Of a stretch of DNA of 64,000 bases, positions 9,201-18,055 are shown piece by piece. The number at the start of each line of letters is the position of its first letter. Position 1 is the first letter of the stretch. The notes beneath the pieces were generated by a model. That model made no database searches. It was given only the letters and a program-made list of their open reading frames with translations, and was not told where the DNA came from. The DNA is from an uncultured Tenacibaculum sp. (GTDB lineage: Bacteria > Bacteroidota > Bacteroidia > Flavobacteriales > Flavobacteriaceae), in the NCBI GenBank assembly GCA_947497895.1, contig CANMIL010000006.1:186001-250000 (forward strand), read 5' to 3'. The translations under genes were made by a program, and so were the position numbers.

Positions 9201-9371
9201 TACTCTTTTTGCTTTTTGGTTAGCTACGTTATAAACCCAAATATCTCCATGATAACTAAATGCTATCTGAGATCCATTTGGACTAATTTTTGGTTGACGA
9301 ATTAATGTTTGACTAAATACATGCCCTACAAACATGAATAGAAAAACTAAAACTATATTTTTTAACTGCAT
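6210..9371 (-). CDS. Tricorn-like protease, S41 family, exported
   Basis: The 1053-residue product starts with a signal peptide (MQLKNIVLVFLFMFVGHVFSQ). Residues about 25-530 carry WD40-like (PD40) propeller blades such as PKISPNGSQIAFSYHGDIWV and PVWNSAGNELAFSSNRKG. An unusual Lys/Asp-rich linker occupies about 541-566, then a second short propeller. A PDZ domain follows (about 770-835, KVGDVITAVNGQNI). The C-terminal S41 peptidase core (about 870-1030) includes GIVVDVRYNGGGW and the CNENSYSNAEIFSH segment, where tricorn proteases carry the nucleophilic Ser. The family degrades peptides processively; in Bacteroidota these proteins act in the periplasm or outside. It is monocistronic with its own terminator. 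Confidence 0.93.
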   Translation of the reverse strand: MQLKNIVLVFLFMFVGHVFSQTLIRQPKISPNGSQIAFSYHGDIWVYNVANQKAKRVTIHQAYEGDPVWNSAGNELAFSSNRKGNTNVFTVSVEGGVPKQLTYYPTTNIPSDWSGQDIIFTTNRVLKGPEWDAQIYTVNKNGGTPERLITAYGFAASISSDKNLVSYTKGACRISREDYSGSAQRDIWVFNKNTNKYHQITTSNKNDHSSLWDGQGNLYYIGAKSGRYNIYKQAISSTGEKVGEATQLTFQKVDGVRSFSVSQNGTVVYTSGIDTYILENGNARKLALNIPSDNRFDIEETKTTTSKVSNYAISPDGKLTALEIGGEIFVKENDKEKKNSNNISKDFFNDKQPQWIDDKTVIYLSDRDGIYNIYSAISSDTLVKLSRSLTVKINKLTKAKVDIKNIIVSPDQKKIAYTEGRSKLIIADIKDGKIKNPKTYSDTWASADGLSWSPDSKYIAYSQEDLNFDSEIYIQSVEDNKKKFNVSMHPRGDRSPVWSADGKKLAFLSNRSGINYDVWMVWLQKEDWEKTNRDHEEGDYYVKAEDKKKDKKKGKKDKKKKVTVKIDEDKIYDRLVQVTSLSDDEYSLAFNPDSEFLYFSATNPATTKRSLYKVKWDGSKPKEVKGVKRAGDFTEVKGKLYFLSTGGVKMLKGKSDKVESFPHKATYTINYQEQRKQVFEEGIRALTAGFYDPEFHGYDWDALVKKYRPWVLSASTQQDYSYMFNLLLGQLNASHMGYRGGNPEKVKSENVGLLGLEVSDVNNGAKVDYVLTNSVADKSNSKLKVGDVITAVNGQNISKGTNFYSLLKNSRGNETLVTLSTGKNVILRPQRSLRTLQYEEWVSSRKKLVDEYSNGQLGYIHIQGMNLPSFERFERELKASGYGKKGIVVDVRYNGGGWTTDRLMAVLNVTQHAYTIPRGATNSLKNHKNFAGNYPFNERAILSVNTKPLVALCNENSYSNAEIFSHAFKSLNLGKLVGQPTFGAVISTGGQRLQNGFIRMPFRAWYVKNSGKNMENDAPATPDYLIKNFPGWKSRGEDAQLKKAVDVLLKDIN

Positions 9372-9552
9372 TTTATGTTGTTTATGCTACTAAATTACTT
9401 TATTGCAACGGAGTCTCTATAAAATTTAGCATTATATTAACAATTCTTAACAGTTTTAGGCACGAAAATCATAGTTTCTCAATAATTTCTTATCATTTCC
9501 TCAACGTTTCACACTTTTAGTCCGAACATTCTTATTTCCAGAGTTTAAAACA

Positions 9553-9579
9553 TAAAAAAGCCGCTCGATAACGAGCGAC
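9553..9579 (-). terminator. Intrinsic terminator of the T9SS propeller-protein gene
   Basis: On the minus strand GTCGCTCG-TTAT-CGAGCGGC (one G-U pair) is followed by TTTTTT. It starts 27 bp after the stop codon of 9606-12185. Confidence 0.88.
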
Positions 9580-9605
9580 CTACAAAAACTTTAATTTTAT
9601 TAATA

Positions 9606-12185
9606 CTATTCTATAATTACCTTTTTAGTGATAACCATATCCTTACTATTAATTCTTACAAAATATATTCCTTTAGGTAAGTAGGAAATAGACATTCTGT
9701 ATGGTTCATTTTTTAAAGCTACCCCGTTGAAATATCGAAGTATATGTCCTCTAGAATCAAATAACCTAATCGCTACGGTTTCTTCTTTATCTCCTTTAAT
9801 ATAAAGATAATCTCCCTTTACAGGATTTGGGTATACTTGAATATTGTCTAAATAATCTCCGTGGTCATCAGATGAATCGTCATAAGTAGCTCTTGGCGAC
9901 TTCCAAATTCCTCTACCATATGTAGCAGCATATAAAAAGCCATCAGCATAATTTATTTCAAGTTCATTTATTCTTACGTTTGGTAAATTATTCGAAAATG
10001 GTTCCCATTCGTTCATATTCATATCTCTGTAATAAATTCCATAATCCATACCTAAATACAAACCATCTCTTTTGTTATCATCCCATTCTAGGGCATATGG
10101 AGAAAAGTTTGGTAAACCATGACTGTAATGAATCCAACTTCCTCCTCCATCAGTACTAATAAGTACTTTTTCTTCAGCTCCAGAAAGAGCTACTGCAATT
10201 TTATTTGGATCTTTAGGATGAATTGCAATACTGTTTACTTCTCCTTTAAAACCTTTTAACTTACTCCATTCTTGAGTTGCTCCTCCGTTTAATGTTCTAT
10301 AGATCTTTGTTCTTCCTTTTAATTCTTCTGGAATGTTCCAACCATTACCATAATAAATCGATGCATATACAATATCAGGATTTGAAGGTGCAATCTTTAC
10401 ATGTGTTGCACTTCTTCCTAAATCTTGAGAGATTTCCTGCCATGAATTAGCACCGTCAACAGATTTATAGACACTTCTTGATCCATAGTATAAATCTCCA
10501 TTTGCATCTTGCTCCAATGGTGTTACCCAATTACCTCCAGGGCTCCCTCTTCTCATTCGCCACCAAGCAGTGTCATTCCCCTGTGTTTCTGTTCTATACA
10601 AACCTCCAAACTGTGTAGTTCCATAAACAATCATTGGATTGTTTCTATCAACTAAACCTTCCATACCATCGGCTCCAAGCCAATCAATCCAAGCATTTTC
10701 TGCTGAACGGCCTCCTCTGTAAATAGAAGATCCATTATCTTGAGATCCAGCCGTAATTACTACTGGATTTGTTTGAGAAACTCCTAATTTATAGAATTGT
10801 CTAATTCCCAAACCAGTGGTTAAATCTTTATAATAGTCAGCTGTTAAGTTCGTTGTATCTTCACTCAAAAAGATTCCTCCATCGGTAACAACAAACAAAT
10901 CACTACCAATAAACTCTAAATCGTCCACATCGGCATGACAATAACCTATATTCAAATTCTTTGCTCTATCAATTACCCATTGAGAAGAATTTGTAAATGA
11001 CAAACCTCCATCCATAGATCTCCATGTATTAATACCTGCAATATGTACTTCATCAGGATTTGTTGGAGATATAGCAATTCCCATATCTCTCGGAGCTTGT
11101 CCTCTTCTATCTGAAGCATCTTCAGCATAACCAAAGTAGTTTTTGTTACCATGATCTAACTTCTGAAAAGTAACTCCGTTATCTACTGATTTATATAGAG
11201 CACTGAAGCGTCTCCACCTTTCTTCTAACACATATACAACATTAGAATCTGCTTTCGATACTCCAATCATTTTAGCTCCAAAAGGAAAGGTTTTATCTTC
11301 TACAAAACTATTTCCTCCGTCAGTAGATCTAAAAAAACCTCCATTTTGTCCATAAACACCATAAGACGAAGCGAACATAATATCAGCGTTATTAGGATCG
11401 AATTCTACATCAAAAAATCTTCCTTGAATCACTAGATCCCATGAAACACCTCCATTAGTCGATTTATACAAACCACTCGATTGGTTACATGCGTATAATA
11501 CATTCGGATTTGTCGGATGGATTAAAATTTTAATTACACTTCCATATCCAGCATTTCCAATTTTTTCCCAAGTAGCTCCAGCATTCACTGATTTATAAAC
11601 ATGCCCAAAAGCAGACCCCCAATAATATACTTGTGTATTTGATTGCTCCATTGCTAAGGAGTAGGTATACATGTTACCATGGTTATCCGTTAATGAATTC
11701 CATGTTCTTCCTTTGTCCGTAGTTTTCCAGATACCACCGCCAATAGAACCGATGATAATATGATCATGATTTTTGTTTTCCACAGCAAAACTTGAAATTC
11801 TTCCAACACCAGGATTCCATCCTGTTGTTTCGTTGAAATAGGTTGGCCCTAATTCTGACCAACTCGCTCCATTATCCAAAACTTCATCTGATGAGTTTGC
11901 GTTTCTTCTTTGGTTTTGGGCTTCAAGTTCATTGAATAAATAGTTTGGATCTTTCACAAAACCATTTATGTCTAATTGTTTCATTGCGAAATACTCCCAA
12001 CGTTTGTACTGCTTATATCCAGTACCTTTTCCTGTTCCATTAATTTCAAAATACTTCTCAGCTTCCTCTTGAATTTCGGATAGCCTATGACTATTTTCTG
12101 AAATCATTTTTTGATAATCCTGCGCATACGAAGAAATATAAGTACACGACAAGAAAACTAATAGTAGTTTTAGTTTTTTCACCAT
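9606..12185 (-). CDS. Secreted sortilin/BNR beta-propeller protein with T9SS type A sorting domain
   Basis: The 859-residue product has a signal peptide (MVKKLKLLLVFLSCTYISSYAQ). It contains repeated Asp-box/BNR motifs of the VPS10 (sortilin) or xyloglucanase-propeller type, such as GGIWKTTDKGRTWNSL, LYKSTNGGVSWDL and FFRSTDGGNSFVE, from about residue 140 to 740. The last about 80 residues form a type A T9SS sorting domain: NIQVYPNPVKGDYLYI ... IRLFDSRGHILRYF ... LPKGIYFVRINS ... KKVIIE. The protein is therefore expected to leave the cell through the type IX system with removal of the tail. Sialidase or glycoside hydrolase activity cannot be claimed from Asp boxes alone. It is monocistronic. 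Confidence 0.92.
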   Translation of the reverse strand: MVKKLKLLLVFLSCTYISSYAQDYQKMISENSHRLSEIQEEAEKYFEINGTGKGTGYKQYKRWEYFAMKQLDINGFVKDPNYLFNELEAQNQRRNANSSDEVLDNGASWSELGPTYFNETTGWNPGVGRISSFAVENKNHDHIIIGSIGGGIWKTTDKGRTWNSLTDNHGNMYTYSLAMEQSNTQVYYWGSAFGHVYKSVNAGATWEKIGNAGYGSVIKILIHPTNPNVLYACNQSSGLYKSTNGGVSWDLVIQGRFFDVEFDPNNADIMFASSYGVYGQNGGFFRSTDGGNSFVEDKTFPFGAKMIGVSKADSNVVYVLEERWRRFSALYKSVDNGVTFQKLDHGNKNYFGYAEDASDRRGQAPRDMGIAISPTNPDEVHIAGINTWRSMDGGLSFTNSSQWVIDRAKNLNIGYCHADVDDLEFIGSDLFVVTDGGIFLSEDTTNLTADYYKDLTTGLGIRQFYKLGVSQTNPVVITAGSQDNGSSIYRGGRSAENAWIDWLGADGMEGLVDRNNPMIVYGTTQFGGLYRTETQGNDTAWWRMRRGSPGGNWVTPLEQDANGDLYYGSRSVYKSVDGANSWQEISQDLGRSATHVKIAPSNPDIVYASIYYGNGWNIPEELKGRTKIYRTLNGGATQEWSKLKGFKGEVNSIAIHPKDPNKIAVALSGAEEKVLISTDGGGSWIHYSHGLPNFSPYALEWDDNKRDGLYLGMDYGIYYRDMNMNEWEPFSNNLPNVRINELEINYADGFLYAATYGRGIWKSPRATYDDSSDDHGDYLDNIQVYPNPVKGDYLYIKGDKEETVAIRLFDSRGHILRYFNGVALKNEPYRMSISYLPKGIYFVRINSKDMVITKKVIIE

Positions 12186-12377
12186 AATTAGTGTTTTTAT
12201 AATTTTTTGGTTTAAGCGGCGAAAAGTAATCTAAAAATTATGACGAGGAAGTGAAAAGCAGAAGTTTTACAGCACCATAAAATTTTCACACAAATCTTTT
12301 TATTTTGACAATATTTTTAACAATTCTGTTTAAAAGTATATCGTTACGTTTGAAATTTCATCTGCGAAATTGATATC

Positions 12378-12415
12378 AAAAAAAATAGGATTGCTAATAG
12401 CAATCCTATTTTTTT
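12378..12415 (-). terminator. Intrinsic terminator of the trp operon
   Basis: A long stem of A-run plus TAGGATTGC pairs with GCAATCCTA plus T-run around a 5-nt loop, 38 bp after the trpA stop codon. T-runs are present on both strands; the nearest upstream gene on either strand is trpA. Confidence 0.92.
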
Positions 12416-12453
12416 ATCGTAGAATTATTGTTATTCTTTTAATAAATTAACTA

Positions 12454-13221
12454 TCAATTAATAATAGATTTTACAAAGTCTTTGGACTTGAGTATTCCGT
12501 TTTGATCTAAATACTTAATATAAGCAGAACCTATGATTGCTCCATTTGCATAAGTACAAGCTGTAGTAAATGTTTGATTATCTGAAATACCAAAACCAAC
12601 GATTAGTTTACTTTTCAAATTCATCGATTTAATTCTTTCAAAATATTCAATTTGCTGATGCGATACTTCTCCTTTTGCCCCTGTGATTGATGCCGATGCC
12701 ACAACATAAATAAAAGTATCAGTTAAACTATCAATTTTAAGAATACGCTCATTTGAGGTGTGTGGTGTAATCAAAAACACATTACTGATTCCATACTTTT
12801 CAAAAAGAGGTTTATAATGACTCTCGTATTCAACCATCGGTAAATCAGGGATAATAATGGTATCAATACCACACTCTTTTACCTTTTCACAAAAAGCCTC
12901 TTCACCATACTTGATAATTTGATTCACATATCCCATCAAAACTAATGGAGTAGAGTTTTTCTCCTTTAGAGTGATTAATTGATCAAATACGACATCTAAG
13001 TTCATTCCATTTTTTAAAGCAACAGAACTACTATGCTGAATTGTTGGTCCATCTGCCAACGGATCAGAGTAAGGCAATCCAACTTCTATGAAATCGACTC
13101 CTGCGCCACTTAGCTCGCTAATGATTGTTTCTGTTCCATTTAAATCAGGAAAACCAGCTGTAAAAAATATAGACAATAAATTTTTGTCTTTTTGACTAAA
13201 TAATTTTTGTAATGAATTCAT
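12454..13221 (-). CDS. trpA: Tryptophan synthase alpha subunit
   Basis: The 255-residue TIM-barrel protein cleaves indole-3-glycerol phosphate to indole and glyceraldehyde 3-phosphate. The catalytic Glu and Asp lie in FIEVGLPYSDPLADGPTIQ (residues about 41-59). The phosphate-binding GFGISD and NGAIIGSAY segments are near 205 and 225. It is the last gene of the trp operon and begins 13 bp after trpB, as is usual for the alpha-beta pair that channels indole. The strong terminator at 12378-12415 follows. Confidence 0.97.
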   Translation of the reverse strand: MNSLQKLFSQKDKNLLSIFFTAGFPDLNGTETIISELSGAGVDFIEVGLPYSDPLADGPTIQHSSSVALKNGMNLDVVFDQLITLKEKNSTPLVLMGYVNQIIKYGEEAFCEKVKECGIDTIIIPDLPMVEYESHYKPLFEKYGISNVFLITPHTSNERILKIDSLTDTFIYVVASASITGAKGEVSHQQIEYFERIKSMNLKSKLIVGFGISDNQTFTTACTYANGAIIGSAYIKYLDQNGILKSKDFVKSIIN

Positions 13222-13234
13222 TTCTATATTCTTT

Positions 13235-14413
13235 TTATCCTTCTAAATGTTTAATGTATGTTTCCAAATCTTTATCTCCTCTACCAGATAAATTAATCAC
13301 GATTGTTTTATCCTTGCTTAAATCCATTTTTGGTAACACTGCCAAAGCATGAGCTGTTTCTAAAGCAGGAATAATTCCTTCAATTTTCGTTAATTCATAA
13401 GCTGCATCCAAAGCTTCTTTATCTGTGGCATTCATAAATGTAGCACGCTTACTTTCATGTAAAAAGGCATGTAACGGTCCTACACCTGGATAGTCCAGTC
13501 CTGCAGAAATTGAATATGGCTCTACGATTTGACCGTACTCATCTTGCATTAAAATGGTTTTACTTCCATGAATAACACCAACTTCACCTAACTGAGAAGT
13601 CGCTGCACTTTCTCCTGAATTCACTCCTAATCCAGCCGCTTCTACTGCAATTAATTCAACCTCTTCATCATCTAAATAATGGTAAAACGCACCAGCAGCA
13701 TTACTTCCACCTCCAACACAAGCAATAATAGCATCTGGATTTTCTTTTCCTGTTTGCTCTTTCAATTGAACTTTCATTTCTTCAGAAATAACCGCCTGCA
13801 AACGAGCAACCATATCTGGATAAGGATGCGGTCCTACAACTGAACCTATTAAATAATAGGTATCTGGATTCTGAATCCAATAACGAATGGCTTCGTTAGT
13901 TGCATCTTTTAATGTTTTACTCCCACTTGTTGCTGGTACTACTTTAGCTCCAAGCATTTTCATTCTTGCAACGTTAGGTGCCTGACGTTTAATGTCTGTC
14001 TCTCCCATAAATACAATACATTCGAGTCCCATCAAAGCACAAACCGTTGCCGACGCTACACCATGCTGTCCCGCTCCTGTTTCCGCAATAATTTTAGTTT
14101 TTCCTAAATGTTTTGCTATAAGAATCTGCCCTATCGTATTATTTACTTTATGAGCTCCAGTATGATTTAAGTCTTCTCTTTTCAAATAAATGGTAGCTCC
14201 ATACTTTTCTGAAAGACGTTTTGCTAAATATAAAGGACTTGGTCTACCCACATAATGCTTCAATAGATCTTTATACTCTTCTTGAAACGCTGGTGAATTA
14301 ATTATTTGAATATAGTTATCTTCTAATTCCTTTACATTAGGATATAATAATTCTGGAATAAAAGCTCCTCCGAACTGTCCATAATACCCATTATTATCAG
14401 GTTGAAATTTCAT
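13235..14413 (-). CDS. trpB: Tryptophan synthase beta subunit
   Basis: The 392-residue PLP enzyme condenses indole with serine. The PLP lysine lies in [15 protein letters not shown] (Lys near residue 85). The catalytic Glu is in AETGAGQHG, and the phosphate-binding loop is [10 protein letters not shown] near 230. Length and N-terminus ([14 protein letters not shown]) are those of TrpB1, the form that pairs with TrpA, not of the longer TrpB2. It starts 10 bp after the trpF stop and is followed by trpA. Confidence 0.98.
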   Translation of the reverse strand: MKFQPDNNGYYGQFGGAFIPELLYPNVKELEDNYIQIINSPAFQEEYKDLLKHYVGRPSPLYLAKRLSEKYGATIYLKREDLNHTGAHKVNNTIGQILIAKHLGKTKIIAETGAGQHGVASATVCALMGLECIVFMGETDIKRQAPNVARMKMLGAKVVPATSGSKTLKDATNEAIRYWIQNPDTYYLIGSVVGPHPYPDMVARLQAVISEEMKVQLKEQTGKENPDAIIACVGGGSNAAGAFYHYLDDEEVELIAVEAAGLGVNSGESAATSQLGEVGVIHGSKTILMQDEYGQIVEPYSISAGLDYPGVGPLHAFLHESKRATFMNATDKEALDAAYELTKIEGIIPALETAHALAVLPKMDLSKDKTIVINLSGRGDKDLETYIKHLEG

Positions 14414-14423
14414 AATTCGTCTC

Positions 14424-15050
14424 TTATTTTTTTAATATTGTTATAAACTTTTTTAACTGTTTGATCGATTTGTTACCTGGCTCTGTTTCAAATCGGCTAT
14501 TCACATCAAGAGCAATGCATTTTTTAGCGTGTGAGGTTTTCATAAACTCTTTTACAGAATCTACTTCCTGTAAACCTATACCTCCACTTAAAAAATAAGG
14601 TGTATCAGAGTTATACTTTTCCAATAACTTCCAATCAAAGGTCACTCCATTCCCTCCTCTTTCTTTTCCTTTGGTATCAAAAAGAAAATAATCCACTTTG
14701 CCCTCATAAGGTCTGAGTCTATCAAAATCAAAAGTATCTTTCACTCCAAATACCTTCATCATCTCTACTTTTGGTAAATGTTCTTTCAATTTTTCTATAT
14801 ACTCGGGTGATTCATCACCATGTAACTGCAATACTGATAACTGATATTCTTGTGCCAACGACACAACTATTTCTAAATATTCGTTGACAAAAACACCTAC
14901 TTTTTTAATACTCTTTGGGATCTCAGGAATAATTCCTTCAAAATTTCTTTTTGACTTTTCATAGAAAATAAATCCTAAGTAATCTGGTTTCAATTCAGCA
15001 ACTTGCTTAATATTTTCTACATACTTCATTCCACAAACTTTCAACTTCAT
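14424..15050 (-). CDS. trpF: Phosphoribosylanthranilate isomerase
   Basis: With the ATG at 15048-15050 the product is 208 residues and begins [14 protein letters not shown], the canonical TrpF start with catalytic Cys7. A longer reading to 15110 would overlap the preceding gene and adds no family sequence. The catalytic Asp is in YFLFDTKGK, and the phosphate-binding loops are [11 protein letters not shown] and [13 protein letters not shown]. It carries out the Amadori rearrangement in tryptophan synthesis. It starts 4 bp after an unrelated gene that separates it from trpC. Confidence 0.96.
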   Translation of the reverse strand: MKLKVCGMKYVENIKQVAELKPDYLGFIFYEKSKRNFEGIIPEIPKSIKKVGVFVNEYLEIVVSLAQEYQLSVLQLHGDESPEYIEKLKEHLPKVEMMKVFGVKDTFDFDRLRPYEGKVDYFLFDTKGKERGGNGVTFDWKLLEKYNSDTPYFLSGGIGLQEVDSVKEFMKTSHAKKCIALDVNSRFETEPGNKSIKQLKKFITILKK

Positions 15051-15054
15051 CTTA

Positions 15055-15555
15055 CTATGCTTTTTTATCGTTGAATAATAAACAAATGGCTTTAAAATAA
15101 TCAGATTCAAATGATATGGTTCTTACACTATCTTTTGAAAACTCAACATCAAAATCTAAATCTATTTCTCCATTAGATTTAATTGAATCGATATAAAAAG
15201 TATTACCTTTTGCTTCACTTAACACTCCATAAAAAAGTTCATCCTCTTCATTATCTTGAAATTCGAAACAACCGTATTTAGTCTCTACCCATTTAAGTAT
15301 CTCAATCGTGTTTGTTCCGAATTCAAATCCCTCTGGTTTTTCAAATACGGACTCTCTTAACTCAAGAACTCGCTTTAAACTCTCGTTATCATTTGAAAAT
15401 CTATTTTCCAAATATTTCTTATTAATTAGCTTATAGCCATCCACTTGAAAATCTACAGGAAGCGATTTAATTAAAATCCAATCTTCATTCTCATCTAATA
15501 AAACACCTGTTTCGAATTCTTCCCAATCAATTAAAATATAATCCTCTATTAACAT
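15055..15555 (-). CDS. Hypothetical protein inserted in the trp operon between trpC and trpF
   Basis: With the ATG at 15553-15555 the product is 166 residues and begins MLIEDYILIDWEEF. A start at 15597 would run into trpC and is less likely. The protein is very acidic and has no signal peptide or membrane segment. It has a beta-rich N-terminal half (TGVLLDENEDWILIKSLPVDFQVDGYKLINKKYL) and a Cys-containing C-terminus. I do not recognise a family. It lies 7 bp after trpC and 4 bp before trpF, so it is cotranscribed with tryptophan genes. It is not one of the seven known trp functions; a hitchhiking gene is as likely as a regulator. Confidence 0.72.
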   Translation of the reverse strand: MLIEDYILIDWEEFETGVLLDENEDWILIKSLPVDFQVDGYKLINKKYLENRFSNDNESLKRVLELRESVFEKPEGFEFGTNTIEILKWVETKYGCFEFQDNEEDELFYGVLSEAKGNTFYIDSIKSNGEIDLDFDVEFSKDSVRTISFESDYFKAICLLFNDKKA

Positions 15556-15562
15556 TGTTTTA

Positions 15563-16351
15563 TTATCTAATTTGACTGATAAACTCTTGACAAGCAAGTC
15601 CTGGGTTTTCTGTTTTCATAAAGTTTTCGCCTATCAAAAACCCTTGAAAACCATACTCTTTTAAACCAGTTATGATTCTAGGATCAGAAATTCCGCTTTC
15701 AGAAACTTTCACCGCACTATTAGGAATTTGACTTGCTAGAGCTATAGAATGTTCTAAATCAACCTCAAATGTTTTTAAGTTTCTGTTATTTATTCCGATA
15801 ATTTTATTGTCTAAATCTGAGATCTTATCTAAATCTTCCTGTGTATGAATTTCATACAATACTTCTAAACCTAAATCAGCAGCTAATTGTCCGTAATCCT
15901 TCAATTCTTTTGCGGACAAACAGGTAGCTATCAATAAAACAGCATCTGCTCCAATTGCCTTAGCCTCTACAATTTGAAAACCATCAACCACAAAATCCTT
16001 TCTAAGAATTGGGGTCTGTTGATTTATGGTTCTCGCCTCCATTAAATCTCCCATTGTTCCGCCAAAGAATGATGTATCCGTTAAAATAGATTGTGCTGCT
16101 ACTTTCGCTTCCAAATAACCTTCAGTTACTTCCGCAATAGTGGCGCTATCGTTAATAATTCCCTTAGAAGGTGATTGTCTCTTATATTCAGCTATAATTC
16201 CTGTTGAATATTGATTTGTAAGTGCTTCTTTCAACGAGAATCTCGATCTTTTAAAATTTGGACTCTCTACCAATTTCTTTACAGGCACCTCAGCTTTTAT
16301 CTTCGCTACCTCGTTCTTTTTAAATGCTATTATTTTATCTAGTATTGTCAT
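15563..16351 (-). CDS. trpC: Indole-3-glycerol phosphate synthase
   Basis: The 262-residue TIM barrel has the IGPS signatures GIIAEYKRQSPSKGII (catalytic Lys near residue 54), ILTDTSFFGG, PILRKDFVVDGFQI, GINNRNLKTFEVDLEHS, and KVSESGISDPRII with GFLIGENFM near the C-terminus. It closes the ring of carboxyphenylamino-deoxyribulose phosphate to make indole-3-glycerol phosphate. It is free-standing, not fused to TrpF as in enterobacteria. It starts 35 bp after trpD. Confidence 0.97.
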   Translation of the reverse strand: MTILDKIIAFKKNEVAKIKAEVPVKKLVESPNFKRSRFSLKEALTNQYSTGIIAEYKRQSPSKGIINDSATIAEVTEGYLEAKVAAQSILTDTSFFGGTMGDLMEARTINQQTPILRKDFVVDGFQIVEAKAIGADAVLLIATCLSAKELKDYGQLAADLGLEVLYEIHTQEDLDKISDLDNKIIGINNRNLKTFEVDLEHSIALASQIPNSAVKVSESGISDPRIITGLKEYGFQGFLIGENFMKTENPGLACQEFISQIR

Positions 16352-16386
16352 TTTTGTTTGTTTGTGAAATTTTATCGCTGAAGATG

Positions 16387-17376
16387 TTATTTATTTACCA
16401 ATCTGTTCAAGCAATCTTTTGCTTTTAACCCGAATAATGAATCCTTCGCTTCATCATACGCCTCTTCAAAAGATTTATTTTGATCTACAATTTTCAAAGC
16501 AAAAGCCGCATTTGTTAACACAACATTATTCTGAGCATCGGTTCCTTCACCACTCAGTATCGTTTTGAATATTTTTGCTGCATCAGCTACAGAATTCCCA
16601 CCATAAATATCCGACTGTTTTAAAGTCTGTAATTGTAAATCGCTAGGTGTAATTAATTGTTCGCCTTTCTTTGAAAATAATTTAAAACCTCCAGTTAAAG
16701 AAATCTCATCATAACCATCTAAAGCATGCACAATACCATAGTTAGAATTTTCCTCTTGTAAAATGTAGTTATACAATCGTGCTACTTCAAGATTAAATGT
16801 TCCTAACAATTGATTTTGGGGAGAACTTGGATTTACTAGAGGACCTAACATATTAAAGAACGTCTTTAATTTCAATGCTTTCCTAACTGGACCAACAGCT
16901 TTCATTGCTGGATGAAACTTTGGAGCGTGTAAAAAACAGATATTCGCTTTTTCTAAATGAGATTTTAACGTTGCTTCGTCATTTGTAAACTCATATCCAA
17001 AACTTTCCAACATATCCGAAGAACCAGACTTAGATGACACTGAATAGTTACCGTGTTTCGCTACTTTCTGACCTGTTCCTGCAACTACGAAAGAGGTTAA
17101 AGTTGAAATATTGAAAGTATCTTTGCCATCACCACCAGTACCAACAATATCAATAGTATTATAATCGGATAGATCAACTTTTATAGCTAATTCCAATAAT
17201 GCTTCCCTAAAACCTGCCAACTCATTTACGGTTATTGGACGCATCATGAAAACGGTTAAAAATGAGGCTAAATGAGCTTCATTATACTTCTCTTCTGCTA
17301 TATTGATCAACATATCTTTGGCTTCTAACTTCGTTAGTCTCTTATGTTGATATAATTTTTCGAGGGTTTCTTTCAT
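16387..17376 (-). CDS. trpD: Anthranilate phosphoribosyltransferase
   Basis: The 329-residue product has the family's anthranilate and PRPP sites: DIVGTGGDGKDTFNISTLTSFVVAG (about residues 78-103), KHGNYSVSSKSGSSDMLE (108-125) and FLHAPKFHPAMKAVGPVRKALKLKTFFNMLGPL (148-180). It transfers phosphoribose from PRPP to anthranilate. It starts 17 bp after trpG, and the two are separate proteins here, unlike the fused TrpGD of E. coli. Confidence 0.97.
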   Translation of the reverse strand: MKETLEKLYQHKRLTKLEAKDMLINIAEEKYNEAHLASFLTVFMMRPITVNELAGFREALLELAIKVDLSDYNTIDIVGTGGDGKDTFNISTLTSFVVAGTGQKVAKHGNYSVSSKSGSSDMLESFGYEFTNDEATLKSHLEKANICFLHAPKFHPAMKAVGPVRKALKLKTFFNMLGPLVNPSSPQNQLLGTFNLEVARLYNYILQEENSNYGIVHALDGYDEISLTGGFKLFSKKGEQLITPSDLQLQTLKQSDIYGGNSVADAAKIFKTILSGEGTDAQNNVVLTNAAFALKIVDQNKSFEEAYDEAKDSLFGLKAKDCLNRLVNK

Positions 17377-17393
17377 CGTTCTAATTATTGATT

Positions 17394-17984
17394 TTAGGCT
17401 ACTAATTTTTTCTCAACGTCAGCGATAAAATTACTAACGAGCTTTTCTCCAACTTCTGTTAAAATACTTTCTGGATGAAACTGAACAGCACTGATGTTAA
17501 ATTCTTTATGACGAATTGCCATGACACCTCCATCTTCGTCGATAGCAGTTATTTCTAAAGATTCAGGTAAATCTTCTTTTGAAGCAATCCATGAATGGTA
17601 TCTTGCCGCTGGAAACGTTTCTGGAACACCTTTAAATATGGTAGCCTCCTTCTCCAATACTTTCATATCTGTTGCCACCCCATGGAAAACTTCGTTCATA
17701 TTAATGATTTTCCCGCCAAAAACTTCTGTAATTGCCTGTAAACCTAAACAGACACCGAAAATAGGTAGCTTACCTGCATATGTCTTTATTACTTCTTTAA
17801 GAATTCCTGCTTCATCAGGTATTCCAGGACCTGGAGAAAGAATAATCAAGTCGTAAGTACCAACTTCTTCTATTGATATTTCATCATTTCGATAAACATC
17901 TGGATACTTATCGGTTATCTTTTCAACCATATGCACTAGGTTGTAGGTAAATGAATCGTAGTTATCTAAAATTAATATCTTCAT
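17394..17984 (-). CDS. trpG: Anthranilate synthase component II (glutamine amidotransferase)
   Basis: The 196-residue class I amidotransferase begins MKILILDNYDSFTYNLVH. The oxyanion strand is LSPGPGIPDEAG, the nucleophilic Cys is in FGVCLGLQAI (near residue 79), and the His-Glu pair is in VQFHPESILTE (near 168-170). It supplies ammonia from glutamine to TrpE. The same fold serves PabA in folate synthesis; placement between trpE and trpD favours TrpG, though dual use is possible. A hairpin (18010-18033) lies in the 71-bp gap before it. Confidence 0.95.
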   Translation of the reverse strand: MKILILDNYDSFTYNLVHMVEKITDKYPDVYRNDEISIEEVGTYDLIILSPGPGIPDEAGILKEVIKTYAGKLPIFGVCLGLQAITEVFGGKIINMNEVFHGVATDMKVLEKEATIFKGVPETFPAARYHSWIASKEDLPESLEITAIDEDGGVMAIRHKEFNISAVQFHPESILTEVGEKLVSNFIADVEKKLVA

Positions 17985-18009
17985 TTCTTTTTAGTATTGA
18001 GGGTTGTGT

Positions 18010-18033
18010 ATTGAGAACTTCTCTTTTCTCAAT
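18010..18033 (-). other. Intercistronic hairpin between trpE and trpG
   Basis: ATTGAGAA and TTCTCAAT form a perfect 8-bp stem with an 8-nt loop in the largest gap inside the trp operon. There is no T-run, so it is more likely an mRNA-processing or stability element than a terminator. Confidence 0.4.
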
Positions 18034-18055
18034 TCTAATATTTTACATCTATTTT

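Noticed and set aside
17521..17856. 111-residue open frame antisense to trpG
   Set aside because: Overlaps trpG entirely, with no upstream signal; trpG motifs explain the stretch.
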